Below are positions 25,905-36,200 of a stretch of 64,000 nucleotides of DNA, piece after piece. Positions within the stretch are counted from its first letter, which is position 1. Every line of letters begins with the position of its first letter. The notes beneath the pieces are model-generated. The model saw nothing but the letters and a program-made list of their open reading frames with translations. It made no database searches and had not been told where the DNA came from. Source of the DNA: an uncultured Lachnospiraceae bacterium. GTDB lineage: Bacteria > Bacillota > Clostridia > Lachnospirales > Lachnospiraceae. The position numbers and the translations under genes are program-made. Location: assembly GCA_910583965.1 (NCBI GenBank), contig CAJUAE010000007.1, forward strand, positions 1 through 64,000, written 5' to 3'.

Positions 25905-26426
25905 TACAGGAATGTGGCAAGAACATATACCACACAAATAGGTACAAAAAAGATTCCGAAAAACTATTTAAAAAGGGTGGTGGGAAGATGATGATTTAAC
26001 AAAACAGAAAACACAAGTTGAGATTTTTATTTTAAGAGAACTGTATTTTTTATGTACAGAGTTCGTTCTTGTGTGTTTTTGTTTTGTTATGCGCAGTAGT
26101 TTCACTTACTGTGCGCAGTCATCATCTTCCTGCATTTGCGCAGGCTGAAAAATTATTTTTCAGCTTTTTCTATTCGTAGTTTTTTCTACATCAGTGCGCA
26201 AAAGAGAAAATAAATCTTCTTTTCTCAATTTTATCTGGAAGTTAAAACGATTCAAAAATAAATCTCCTTCGTGTTTTCATAAACAGATTTCCGACAAAGC
26301 ATATAACTGCCGCGAAAGCATATATCGGCAAAATTTCAAAAAAGCTATATTTCAAATAGATTCTCAAAATCTTTTTGCATTTGTTTTTGCGACAAATTCC
26401 AAGAATCTATTCAAAAAACGGAGGGA
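25905..26426 (+). promoter_or_regulatory. attenuator-like leader of the ABC-F gene (5' part)
   Basis: An SD-like gggtggtggg precedes a three-codon ORF (ATG ATG ATT TAA, 25988-25999). The ggaagatgatga covering its start (25983-25994) is exactly complementary to tcatcatcttcc at 26119-26130. Other hairpins follow (aaaacagaaaacacaag / cttgtgtgtttttgtttt, and 26090-26117). The terminator is at 26144-26170. This is the layout of ribosome-controlled attenuation known upstream of several antibiotic-resistance ABC-F genes. Confidence 0.6.
26144..26170 (+). terminator. intrinsic terminator inside the ABC-F leader
   Basis: A perfect 9-bp stem (gctgaaaaa / tttttcagc) with a 3-nt loop, followed by tttttc. 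It lies about 390 nt before the ABC-F start, as an attenuator would. Confidence 0.7.
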
Positions 26427-26556
26427 TAGTGTGAAAAATCGTTCTAAGGCAGCAAAAAACACTGCCTAAGAACGATTAAGTTTCACATAGGAAAAACGCA
26501 AAGGACAGCGTTTTTCATTTTTATTTGAGCCGCCAAAAGGCGGCATGGGGGATTTT
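26427..26556 (+). promoter_or_regulatory. 5'-UTR module with leader peptide before the ABC-F gene
   Basis: A ggaggg is followed 5 nt later by a GTG that opens a 12-codon ORF (26431-26469) lying in a strong hairpin (aatcgttctaaggcag / ctgcctaagaacgatt). A second hairpin follows (aaaaacgc / gcgttttt), then gccgccaaaaggcggc and the gene's SD, atggggga. The module is shared with the leader at 22860-22956. Confidence 0.6.
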
Positions 26557-28101
26557 ATGTTACAAACAAAACATTTAACAATACGACACAAAAAAGATTA
26601 TCGTATTTTACTAGAAGATTTTAATTTTCACATTAATTCAGGCGATAAATGTGCCTTGATTGGTGAGGAAGGCAATGGAAAAAGTACACTGTTGAAACTA
26701 TTGTTTAATCCTGCCTTGGCAGAAGATTATATCGAATATGAAGGCGAAATTCTATGTATAGGAGAGCATTTGGGTTATTTACCCCAAGAACTTCCCGAGG
26801 CAGCGCGCACCCTTTCCATTTATGAATATCTCACTGCCACTGACAGTTTTTACGATCACACACCTAATGAACTTGCTTCATTGTGTATTCATCTGGGATT
26901 TCCTACAGAACGTATATATGCATCAGATCTGGTAGGAATCCTTTCTGGCGGAGAAAAAATCAAGGTACAACTAATTCGTCTGCTCCTTGATAATCCAACA
27001 ATTCTTCTGCTCGATGAACCCTCTAATGATTTGGATATAGAAACATTAGTCTGGTTGGAACACTTTATACAAGACAGCAAAATTCCAATCCTCTATATCT
27101 CTCATGACGAGACACTCCTCGAGCGCACAGCAAATAAGATTATTCATATGGAACAATTGCGCCGTAAAACTGCACCACGCTATACTGTCGCTCAGTCAAA
27201 CTATCAAAATTATATTACTCAAAGAAATTTGCAGTTCCAAAAGCAAGAACAGGAAGCAAAAAATGAACGGCGGGAATACGATAAACAGCAAAAAAAATTT
27301 CGCCAAATGCAGCAAAAAGTAGAATATCAACAGAACACTATCAGTAGGCAAAACCCACATGGCGCAGCACTCCTTAAGAAAACAATGCACCGCGTAAAGG
27401 CATATGAAGCGCGATTTGAAAAAGAATTTGAAAATATGACAGAACTGCCAGAATACGAGGAGGCAATGTTTACAAAATTTGGAAATCGTATTTCTATTCC
27501 AAATGGAAAAATAGTGTTGGATTTTACCCTCGAAGCACTTCGTGTTCCTGTAAGCTCAGACTCACAAGAATTTACTACGCTTGCGCGCAACATTCACCTT
27601 TTTATACAAGGGCCTGAACATATTTGTATCACCGGAAAAAACGGCTGCGGAAAAACAACACTTATGCGTATTTTGGCAAAGGAACTGTTACAGCGCTCAG
27701 ACATCAAAGCTGCTTACATGCCACAAAATTATGAGGAACTTTTGGATATGGAGCAGACGCCTATTGCATTTTTATCAGATGGTAGCAAAGAAAGCATCTC
27801 AATGATGCGTACCTATCTAGGTAGTATGAAATTTACAACAGACGAGATGGAACATCCTATGCGAGAGTTGTCGGGTGGTCAAAAAGCAAAAGTCATGCTA
27901 CTTTACCTCGACACTCTCGGCTGTGATGTGCTTTTGCTCGACGAGCCAAGCCGCAACTTTTCACCGTTATCCAACCCTGTTATCCGACAAATGCTTGCCA
28001 ATTTTCAGGGCGCAATTATTAGCATTTCACATGACCGCAAATATATTGCAGAAGTCTGCGACAAAGTATATCAGCTTACAGAAGAAGGACTTATCCTTTA
28101 A
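26557..28101 (+). CDS. ABC-F ATPase, antibiotic-resistance (ribosome protection) type
   Basis: 514 residues, two ABC domains without membrane segments, joined by a charged coiled linker (EQEAKNERREYDKQQKKF). The first domain has GEEGNGKST (36-44), LSGGEKIKVQL and LLLDEPSNDLD. The second has GKNGCGKTTL near 360, LSGGQKAKVML and LLLDEPSRNFSPLS. The second motif, not the NHLD of housekeeping ABC-F proteins, is typical of Lsa/Vga/CplR-like proteins that displace lincosamides, pleuromutilins or streptogramin A from the ribosome. The start at 26557 follows ggggg. The long leader supports drug-inducible expression. It ends 3 bp from the convergent thrH. Confidence 0.85.
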   Translation: MLQTKHLTIRHKKDYRILLEDFNFHINSGDKCALIGEEGNGKSTLLKLLFNPALAEDYIEYEGEILCIGEHLGYLPQELPEAARTLSIYEYLTATDSFYDHTPNELASLCIHLGFPTERIYASDLVGILSGGEKIKVQLIRLLLDNPTILLLDEPSNDLDIETLVWLEHFIQDSKIPILYISHDETLLERTANKIIHMEQLRRKTAPRYTVAQSNYQNYITQRNLQFQKQEQEAKNERREYDKQQKKFRQMQQKVEYQQNTISRQNPHGAALLKKTMHRVKAYEARFEKEFENMTELPEYEEAMFTKFGNRISIPNGKIVLDFTLEALRVPVSSDSQEFTTLARNIHLFIQGPEHICITGKNGCGKTTLMRILAKELLQRSDIKAAYMPQNYEELLDMEQTPIAFLSDGSKESISMMRTYLGSMKFTTDEMEHPMRELSGGQKAKVMLLYLDTLGCDVLLLDEPSRNFSPLSNPVIRQMLANFQGAIISISHDRKYIAEVCDKVYQLTEEGLIL

Positions 28102-28104
28102 TAA

Positions 28105-28707
28105 CTATACCATTGCGTTTTGAATCGCTTTTATCAACGCATCATAAGTTTCATATGCTGCAAGGTCTGGATTATCCTCCTTGATTTTATCTGTACTCTT
28201 AAACAAAAATCCAGCCTTGCTTGCTCTAATCATATCAAGATCATTATAACTATCACCGCTGGCAATTGTCTTATATCCCATGGATTGTAGCGCTTTAACA
28301 GTTGTGAGTTTTGACTGCTCGCAGCGCATCTGAAATCCTGTAATCTCACCGTTTTCTGCAACTTCAAGTGAATTGCAAAAGATAGTAGGCCAGCCAAGCT
28401 TTTTCATTAATGGAGTTGCAAACTGCGCGAATGTATCACTGATAATAACGACCTGTGTAATAGCGCGAAGTTCATCCAGAAATTCCTTTGCACCTGGAAT
28501 GGGATCGATCTTTGCAATCGTTTCTTGTATTTCTTTCAGACCAAGACCATGCTCTCTCAAAATTCCCAATCTCCAATGCATTAATTTATTGTAATCTGGC
28601 TCATCACGTGTTGTCCTTTTCAGTTCTGGAATACCACTTGCCTCTGCAAATGCAATCCAAATCTCTGGAACCAATACACCTTCCAAATCCAAACATGTTA
28701 TGTACAT
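28105..28707 (-). CDS. thrH: bifunctional phosphoserine phosphatase/homoserine phosphotransferase
   Basis: A 200-residue HAD-family phosphatase. The nucleophile loop is CLDLEGVLVPE at the N-terminus, where ThrH has DxEG rather than the usual DxDG. VVIISDTFAQF is motif II and SGDSYNDLDMI carries the motif III/IV acids. ThrH moves phosphate from phosphoserine to homoserine and also acts as a phosphoserine phosphatase. The start at 28707 is chosen over an in-frame codon ten residues upstream, as the family begins MYITCLDLEG. Convergent with the ABC-F gene, with only 3 bp between and no terminator seen. Confidence 0.9.
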   Translation of the reverse strand: MYITCLDLEGVLVPEIWIAFAEASGIPELKRTTRDEPDYNKLMHWRLGILREHGLGLKEIQETIAKIDPIPGAKEFLDELRAITQVVIISDTFAQFATPLMKKLGWPTIFCNSLEVAENGEITGFQMRCEQSKLTTVKALQSMGYKTIASGDSYNDLDMIRASKAGFLFKSTDKIKEDNPDLAAYETYDALIKAIQNAMV

Positions 28708-28895
28708 CTCAATACCTATATCCTTTCTGTCATACAAATTTTCTGCATATCATATTAACAACGGTATTGATTATAACACACTTTTTTCTTCAAATAAAGC
28801 AAAATTTTCTTTTGCCAATCTATTACAAATATTTTTCACAACTAATGCCAATAAATTAAAGAATTAGACAAATAAAATAATCTTCTCCAATTAAA

Positions 28896-29669
28896 TCAAA
28901 ATAAGTTCTCAAGATAGCTATCAAAAGCCTTAATAACACTTGTATTCTCAAATTCTATCAACTGTTCTCGAATCGCACGAAAATACCATTCCTGTTTTGC
29001 TTTGTCTGGTTGATTAAATTTTTTCCAGATATTCCCACTGATGTGTCGCTGCTCTTTTACAATGGATTCCAAATTGGCAGTCTTGTCTGCAAGAACGATT
29101 ACCTTCGTGTCCAGAGAAGCTTTCTTCAAATGTTCAATCGTCTCCCGCTTGCGAATCTCCCATGTCTGCGAGGCAGGCATATTGCGGCGCTTATTTTCTG
29201 TTTCTGTCTCCACAAGACAAGCGACCCTATCCCCAAACTCTTTTTTTAAGTCATCAAGAGTCACACAAGTATCCTCCACTGTGTCATGCAAAATCGCTGC
29301 CTGCAACACCTCTATATCCTTTGTAAGTTCTATCGCATAATTCATTGTGGTAATAATATGTGCGATATATGGAATCTCTGTTTTCTTTCTAAGTTGCCCC
29401 ACATGTGCCTTGGCAGCATATGTATATGCCTTGTAAAGCTGTGCATCCATCCCTGCAACAGACGGAAAAAGGACTGGTTTTTCTGCCAATCCCTTTTCCT
29501 GATAGCAGCACGCAAAACGCCCTTGGACGCTCAGTGTTCTGTCTGTAAAACAAGGACACCCGCGCCCGCAGACCTGCTGCTCCTTTTTATAGTTTAATCT
29601 GCAGTTCACTACCCTGCAATAAAAATATCCATCACTGTCTGCAATCACAACATGTTCATCTCTGTTCAT
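28896..29669 (-). CDS. HD-domain hydrolase, MESH1/RelA-hydrolase-like, with Cys-rich N-terminus
   Basis: 257 residues. Residues 75-210 follow the (p)ppGpp-hydrolase fold: AAKAHVGQLRKKTEIPYIAH (His104), ILHDTVEDT (His128-Asp129), FGDRVACLV and VLADKTANL (Asp195). These match the four metal ligands of small alarmone hydrolases. No synthetase domain follows. The first 55 residues hold seven cysteines (18, 23, 34, 38, 40, 54, 55), an unusual extension that looks metal-binding. It begins 5 nt after the SH3-like gene, whose last codons carry its SD, so the two are coupled. Confidence 0.75.
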   Translation of the reverse strand: MNRDEHVVIADSDGYFYCRVVNCRLNYKKEQQVCGRGCPCFTDRTLSVQGRFACCYQEKGLAEKPVLFPSVAGMDAQLYKAYTYAAKAHVGQLRKKTEIPYIAHIITTMNYAIELTKDIEVLQAAILHDTVEDTCVTLDDLKKEFGDRVACLVETETENKRRNMPASQTWEIRKRETIEHLKKASLDTKVIVLADKTANLESIVKEQRHISGNIWKKFNQPDKAKQEWYFRAIREQLIEFENTSVIKAFDSYLENLF

Positions 29670-29674
29670 TGCTA

Positions 29675-30583
29675 CTAATCCTTTTTGGTAAACTCTATAA
29701 TCCAGCCTTTTCCTTCTTTTCCGTCCTTTTCCTTGTAAGTGCCATACTGCATATGATATGTAAACGAAACCCCTTGCTCTGCCTTTATTTCATTTATCAC
29801 ATTTTCCAGTGTCTTTTTTGCCTTACTCTCATCACTGCCAATCCCCGTACTTTTAAAGACCGTTTCAAACTTATTAATGTGATAGCGAATTGCCCGATTC
29901 AGCGCAAGTTTCAGTTCTTTTTCATTCCGAAACGGTCCAGAAATACTATTGCTAAGATACCTATTTCTATAATTGATAAGATATGCTTGCATAGTTATCG
30001 CCGCCACATTCTTGTCCAATTTCGCTTCACTTTCATATGCATCCTTCAAATATCTACCTTTATCCTGCAAAATACAAAAGTCTTGCAGCGCATAACCCAT
30101 CAAGAAAGAATCTAAATATTTAATATAGGTATTTGCATCCATATCTGCAATATCATCTGGGTCAAAGTCTCCCAGTTCTGAATTATCAAAAAAAGAAAAT
30201 GTCCCTCTGGTTAACGCCATAATATCTGATCCAACCACAACGCCAAAACCGCCTGTATTTTGAGAAATTAAGCCATCTCCAGGCACATAGTATGTGCCAT
30301 TGAGCGAAATCTGAAACCATCCATTAGACGTGATTCCTGTTACATCAACTGGGAGATCCTTGGCAATCACTGTCACAACACCTGAATTAATATCAGGCTT
30401 CTTATATACTTTTGTGTTATCATTGCTGTAGAGCACTGCCTTGCTCTGAGTGACTGTAAATTCTGCCGCATATGTCTTTTGCAATGAAAAAATTCCTCCT
30501 ACTGGCGACACTGCGGTTGCCGTAATCACAGCAACCAACAGCGCTCCAGTTATCTTAATTCGTAATTCCTTCGTTTTTCTCAT
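29675..30583 (-). CDS. secreted protein with SH3-like domain
   Basis: 302 residues with a signal peptide (basic start, hydrophobic 10-30, AYAAE cleavage site near 40). Residues 45-115 look like a bacterial SH3 domain: VYKKPDINSGVVTVIAKDLPVDVTG, then GWFQISLNGTYYVPGDGL. The C-terminal 170 residues are helical, with no family I can name (FSFFDNSELGDFDPDD, AYLINYRNRYLS). It lies between the M13 peptidase gene (27 bp) and the HD gene, in one operon. Probably a cell-wall-associated protein. Confidence 0.75.
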   Translation of the reverse strand: MRKTKELRIKITGALLVAVITATAVSPVGGIFSLQKTYAAEFTVTQSKAVLYSNDNTKVYKKPDINSGVVTVIAKDLPVDVTGITSNGWFQISLNGTYYVPGDGLISQNTGGFGVVVGSDIMALTRGTFSFFDNSELGDFDPDDIADMDANTYIKYLDSFLMGYALQDFCILQDKGRYLKDAYESEAKLDKNVAAITMQAYLINYRNRYLSNSISGPFRNEKELKLALNRAIRYHINKFETVFKSTGIGSDESKAKKTLENVINEIKAEQGVSFTYHMQYGTYKEKDGKEGKGWIIEFTKKD

Positions 30584-30610
30584 ACCCTTTTCCCCATCAT
30601 TTTCGTTCCA

Positions 30611-32761
30611 TTACTTCCAAATACCAACCCGATCCTTTGGCGCCACATACATGCCATCGGTTTCTTTGATATCATAAATCTTATAAAAGGCATCACAGGA
30701 ACTTAAAACTGCATTGACTCGTACTTTATTAGGTGAATGTGTGTCTGTATTTAAGAGATACATCATAAAACTTGCTGTATCTTCACTTGCCCAGTTGTAT
30801 GTCATCTGTCCAAATGCCTCGTCAAGCGCTTTTGCATCATTTCCTATAATCGAGGAAATGCAGGTCATTGCTCCTAAGTCTGCAATGTTTTCCATCAGAG
30901 TCAAATCTCCATTGACCTTAACACCCATCATCTCATAATTATTGTAATAGTCAATAATTGACTGCGACATTCTTTTGTACTCTGCCATTTCATCCTCTGT
31001 CCACCAGACATTGTAATTACCATACTCGTCATACAATGCACCACTAGAATCAAATGCATGACTGACTTCATGGGCAATAACAAACCCAATCCCTCCCAAA
31101 TTAGCTCCATAACTATTGTCACTGTCATAAAATGGCGCTTGCAAAATTGCTGCTGGAAAGATAATTTCATTGTTTAATGGATCATACATAGCATTGATCG
31201 TTTGTGGTGTCACATCCCATTCTGACCGGTCAACTTTTGTTCCAAGCTTATTTAGACTGTCATCAATCGCAACCTGCATACTCACCAGCATATTAGACAG
31301 CAAGCTTCCTCCCTCAGAAATCGGTGTCACTTGCATCATATCACGGGCAGCCGGCCATCGATCTGGATAGCCAATTTTAACTTGCATTGTCTCAAGCTTG
31401 CGAATTGCCTTTTTTTTCGTTGCTTCGCTCATCCACTCCTGGCGATTAATAATTGTCTCATACTCCTTCAAAATCTGAGCAATCATCCCCTCCACAGCTT
31501 CCTTATCCTTAGCCGAAAAATGTTCTTTGACATAGATCATACCAAAATCCCACGGGAGCATCTCCTGCGTCAATCTTTTCCATGTCTTCTCATCTCCCCA
31601 GCTCTCAGTAATGCCATACAGCGCATTTTTCATATCATCACTAAGCTTTGCATAGGTTGCATTGGCATATTTTGCTGTGTCATTCAACATGACAAATGTC
31701 GAGTAATCTTTTAGTGATTGTAGATTTTCCTCCACCAATAATGAATTGATTTTTTTTGCTTGTTCCACATCCATCACAATATATTTATCTTGACCATCTA
31801 CATGGAGCGTCTCAAGCATTTTAGGCACATCAACATTGGAAAAAAGTCGCTGCAATTCATCCTGCGTATACACATTATAAGTGAGTGCAGGATCATACTT
31901 CTGTTCTGTTGTCAAGGAAGATGCACAAATATCTCGCAATAATTCCTCAATAGAATCTGTACTCTGTGCTGCTTCCTTTGCAGTCATGCCAAATTCCATC
32001 AGCATATCATTGACGTAATCCAGATACATATCTACGTATTCTTGTGTGTTTTCCCCTTCAATATATTCCTTGCCAATCAGGGTGTCAGCATACATCATAT
32101 ACACTGCATACTCACTGGAATCCACTTTATCCTGCATAATACTATAGCCGCCAACAATACTACTAAAGCCAAATTCACCACTCAACTGTGCCAACGCATC
32201 CACATATTCTTCTATCGTCAAAGCGTTCCGAATACTATCCATATGTGGTTTCAATGGTCCAAGTCCAGTCTCATTGCGGTTTTCCATATTCGTCACACAC
32301 TCGTACATGTCCTTAATTTTCTGTTCCGAACTCCCCCGCTCATAAGTTTTGTTGTCATTTGCCAGCTCCTCAATAATATCTTCCATCTCACTACTCACAA
32401 CGGCATTTAACTCACTAAACCAATCCCAATGTGCATCTGTGGCCGAAAGTTCAATCTTTGAGAGCAAATTTTGATTCACATATTCATAGTAATCATCTTG
32501 ATAGCGAACATCTTCTTCCTTGTCAGTTTTCTCCTCATCTAAAGTCTTATCTGCAAGTTCCTCATCTTGTAACTCCTTCTCGTCAATCACTGTCTTTTCT
32601 AAATCTTCTTTATCTTTTCTTGCACTGTTGAACAGCTCCTTAATACTGCTCTGTGTTCTGTTGGAAGCCGTAATGTTACCATCCGCTTTCCTTGCATTAC
32701 ACCCTGTCAGTTGCAGGGCAAGAATCACCGCCATAAAAAGCGCTAATGCTTGTTTTTTCAT
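30611..32761 (-). CDS. M13-family zinc metallopeptidase lipoprotein
   Basis: 716 residues. The N-terminus is a lipoprotein signal with lipobox LTGC (Cys21). A Lys/Glu/Asp-rich linker of about 60 residues follows, then the neprilysin-like M13 domain. The zinc motif HEVSH lies near residue 565 and ENIADLGAMTC carries the third ligand. VMYDPLNNEI-type sequence and the C-terminal SCDAFYKIYDIKE segment also fit M13. It would act on peptides outside the cell. The start at 32761 makes the signal peptide begin properly; a longer frame starts nine codons upstream. It is first in a three-gene unit. Confidence 0.9.
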   Translation of the reverse strand: MKKQALALFMAVILALQLTGCNARKADGNITASNRTQSSIKELFNSARKDKEDLEKTVIDEKELQDEELADKTLDEEKTDKEEDVRYQDDYYEYVNQNLLSKIELSATDAHWDWFSELNAVVSSEMEDIIEELANDNKTYERGSSEQKIKDMYECVTNMENRNETGLGPLKPHMDSIRNALTIEEYVDALAQLSGEFGFSSIVGGYSIMQDKVDSSEYAVYMMYADTLIGKEYIEGENTQEYVDMYLDYVNDMLMEFGMTAKEAAQSTDSIEELLRDICASSLTTEQKYDPALTYNVYTQDELQRLFSNVDVPKMLETLHVDGQDKYIVMDVEQAKKINSLLVEENLQSLKDYSTFVMLNDTAKYANATYAKLSDDMKNALYGITESWGDEKTWKRLTQEMLPWDFGMIYVKEHFSAKDKEAVEGMIAQILKEYETIINRQEWMSEATKKKAIRKLETMQVKIGYPDRWPAARDMMQVTPISEGGSLLSNMLVSMQVAIDDSLNKLGTKVDRSEWDVTPQTINAMYDPLNNEIIFPAAILQAPFYDSDNSYGANLGGIGFVIAHEVSHAFDSSGALYDEYGNYNVWWTEDEMAEYKRMSQSIIDYYNNYEMMGVKVNGDLTLMENIADLGAMTCISSIIGNDAKALDEAFGQMTYNWASEDTASFMMYLLNTDTHSPNKVRVNAVLSSCDAFYKIYDIKETDGMYVAPKDRVGIWK

Positions 32762-33053
32762 GTCTGCTAACCTTTCTTTCTCATGCACTTTAATCCAATA
32801 CAGCTTTTCCTGAATTGATTCCTGCTGTCCTAAAGAACTGTTTAAAATAACCTCTACATCTTGACTTATCTATTTTTAAACAATTCCTATAATCAGAAAA
32901 TATTCTATATTAACTATATGAATATCTAAAACTATTCATGCAGAAATCTATTTCACAGCTATACTTATCTTATACCAAAACTGTGGAAAACACAACAATT
33001 CTCTAAAAATTTAATAGAGCTTACCGATATATTTCGTTTACACAGATCTATGT

Positions 33054-33180
33054 AAGCGAGTAGGAAATCTTTCCCTTCCCCTACTCGCCGCGCGACCCGT
33101 GCGCTGCCTTAGTGGCTTATTTCCTCTGCACAGGTCTGTACAATCGAGTAGAGAAGATTCATCTTCCTCTACTCACGCGC
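33054..33180. repeat. gagtag-type repeat units
   Basis: Two units related to those at 24555-24669, each with an inverted-repeat core (cgagtaggaa...ctactcg; cgagtagagaaga...tctactc). They share the interspersed cgcgcgacccgtgcgctgcc-like block. Confidence 0.7.
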
Positions 33181-33189
33181 CGGGCACCC

Positions 33190-33251
33190 GTCAGCGAACC
33201 GATAAATCGGTTTGATGACAAATTTCACTTGGGTGCCCGTGTGCATAAAAA
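33190..33251 (-). repeat. terminator-associated repeat, copy 2
   Basis: Identical over 62 nt to 24681-24742. It starts at the T-tract of the rpoC terminator on the minus strand. Confidence 0.9.
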
Positions 33252-33253
33252 AA

Positions 33254-33285
33254 CAAAACTCTCTGCTATACAGCAAGGAGTTTTG
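33254..33285 (-). terminator. rpoC terminator
   Basis: caaaactc...ggagttttg stem with an inner tgct/agca, followed on the minus strand by a run of T (gttttttt). Confidence 0.75.
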
Positions 33286-33297
33286 CCTTTTACGACT

Positions 33298-36200
33298 TTA
33301 TTCTATTGCGCCAATTGGTTCTTCTTGAATAATTAAGTTCTCCTTTTCAGATGTTTCATCCTCAAAATCCATTTCCAAATCCAAATTTGCATCTGTGTCT
33401 GAAAGACTTGTATCAAACTCAAAATCGTCCACAAAATCCAATGTCGAATCCACATCTGTATTGAGTTTTACATTTCTATAACGCCTCAAACCAGTTCCTG
33501 CAGGAATTAGTTTTCCGATAATAACATTCTCCTTCAAACCAATCAATGGGTCAATTTTGCCCTTTATGGCCGCTTCTGTAAGAACTTTCGTGGTCTCTTG
33601 GAAAGATGCAGCAGAGAGGAATGAACTTGTGGCAAGTGCTGCCTTTGTGATACCTAAAATCACATCTTTATATTCTGCTGGCTGTTTTCCTTCCGCAAAG
33701 AGCTGCTCATTGATATCCTCCAACTCAATACCATCCACCAGTGTTCCCGGAAGAAAATCTGTGTCACCGCTTGTTTCAATCCGCTTTTTCTTAAGCATCT
33801 GACGCACAATTACCTCGATATGCTTGTCAGCAATATCCACACCTTGTAAACGGTAAACACGCTGTACTTCTCTGAGAAGGTAATTTTGAACAGCATCTAT
33901 CTTCTTGATTTCCAACAAGTCATGTGGATTAATACTACCTTCTGTAAGCTCATCACCTGCTTCTAATTCAGCGCCATCTGCAATCTTAATGCGAGAACCA
34001 TATGGAATCAGATATGTTTTCTCATTGATTCCATCAGAAACAATAATCTCACGCTTCTTTTTCGTGTCTTTAATGGTTGCTGTACCGCCAAATTCAGCGA
34101 TAATTGCAAGTCCTTTGGGTTTTCTCGCCTCAAAAAGCTCCTCGACACGCGGAAGACCTTGTGTGATGTCATCACCGGCAACACCACCACTGTGGAATGT
34201 TCTCATGGTAAGCTGTGTACCTGGTTCACCGATTGACTGTGCCGCGATAATTCCAACCGCCTCTCCAATCTGAACCGCCTCTCCAGTTGCCATATTCGCA
34301 CCATAACATTTTGCACAAATACCAATATGAGATTTACAACAGAGAATATTACGAATCTTTACTTTCTCAATCGGCTCGCCTTTCGCATCTACGCCTCTGC
34401 TCAAAATCTTTGACGCCCTGCTAGGAGTAATCATATGATTTCTCTCCACAAGAATGTTTCCATCTCTATCTTTGATATCCTCACAGGAATATCTGCCTGT
34501 AATACGGTCTTTCAAACTCTCAATTGTCTCTTTGCCATCCATAAACGCCGCAACTTCCATTCCTGGAATATAATCTTTTCCTTCACAGCAGTCAACTTCA
34601 CGAATAATTAATTCTTGGCAAACATCAACCATTCGGCGTGTCAAATAACCAGAGTCCGCTGTACGAAGTGCTGTGTCGGACATACCTTTTCGCGCACCAT
34701 GTGCAGACATAAAATACTCCAATACGTCAAGCCCTTCACGGAAATTAGACTTGATCGGCAACTCAATGGTTCGTCCAGTTGTATCCGCCATCAATCCACG
34801 CATACCTGCAAGCTGTTTAATCTGCTGATTGGAGCCACGTGCACCAGAATCCGCCATCATAAAGATATTATTGTATTTGTCCAAACCGCCAATCAGTTTT
34901 TCTGTAAGTGCATCATCTGTTTCTTTCCAAGTCTCAACAACAGCCTTGTAGCGTTCCTCGTCAGTCATTAAACCACGTCTAAAATTCATTGTAATGCGGT
35001 CAACTGTCTTTTGTGCCTCCTCAAGCATCTGCGTTTTCTCGGCCGGCACTGTCATATCTGAAATGGAAACTGTCATTGCAGCGCGTGTAGAATATTTATA
35101 TCCCATTGCCTTAATACTGTCAAGCACCTCGGCAGTCTTTGTCGCGCCATGGATATTGATAACTTTTTCTAGTATCTGCTTTAATCCTTTTTTACCTACA
35201 TGGAAATCTACTTCGGGAAGTAGTTTGTTTTCATCCTTACTTCTGTCTACAAACTCCAAATCCTGTGGTAAAATCTCATTAAAAATAAATCGTCCCAGTG
35301 TAGACTCAACGGTTCCAGTAAGCACCTCTCCATCTGGTGTGGTTTTGGTCACACGCACTTTAATTCTGGAATGCAAAGTACATGCTTTATTTTCATAGGC
35401 CAAAATCGCTTCATTCACACTCTTAAAGGACTTTCCTTCGCCAAGTGCCCCTGGTCTTTCCTGTGTCAAATAGTAAATGCCAAGTACCATATCTTGTGAA
35501 GGAACAGCAACTGGACCACCATCAGAAGGCTTTAATAAATTGTTAGGTGAAAGTAACAAAAATCTACACTCCGCCTGTGCTTCGACTGATAATGGAAGAT
35601 GTACTGCCATCTGATCGCCGTCAAAGTCGGCATTGAACGCTGTACATACCAAAGGATGAAGCTTGATCGCTTTTCCTTCTACTAAAATTGGCTCAAACGC
35701 CTGAATACCAAGTCGATGCAAAGTCGGAGCACGGTTTAACATCACTGGATGTTCCTTGATAACCTCCTCCAAAACGTCCCACACAGACTGGTCAAGCTTT
35801 TCCACAAGCTTTTTTGCATGTTTAATATTCTGTGAAATCTGCCTTGATACAAGCTCTTTCATCACAAAAGGCTTAAACAACTCAATTGCCATTTCTTTTG
35901 GCAAACCACATTGGTAAATCTTTAACTCTGGTCCTACTACAATAACAGAACGCCCAGAATAATCTACACGTTTTCCAAGCAGATTCTGACGGAAACGACC
36001 ACCTTTTCCCTTTAACATATCTGACAAGGATTTTAAAGCTCTGTTCCCTGGTCCTGTGACAGGCCGTCCGCGTCTTCCATTATCAATCAGCGCGTCAACC
36101 GCTTCTTGAAGCATACGCTTCTCGTTGCGGACAATAATATCTGGCGCACCAAGCTCTAGCAATCTTTTTAGACGATTGTTTCTGTTGATAATTCTGCGAT

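Noticed and set aside
26194..26469. 91-codon frame in the ABC-F leader
   Set aside because: Lys/Asn/Ser/Phe-rich sequence typical of AT-rich non-coding DNA, GTG start without SD. Only its last 12 codons, with their own GTG and SD, look like a leader peptide.
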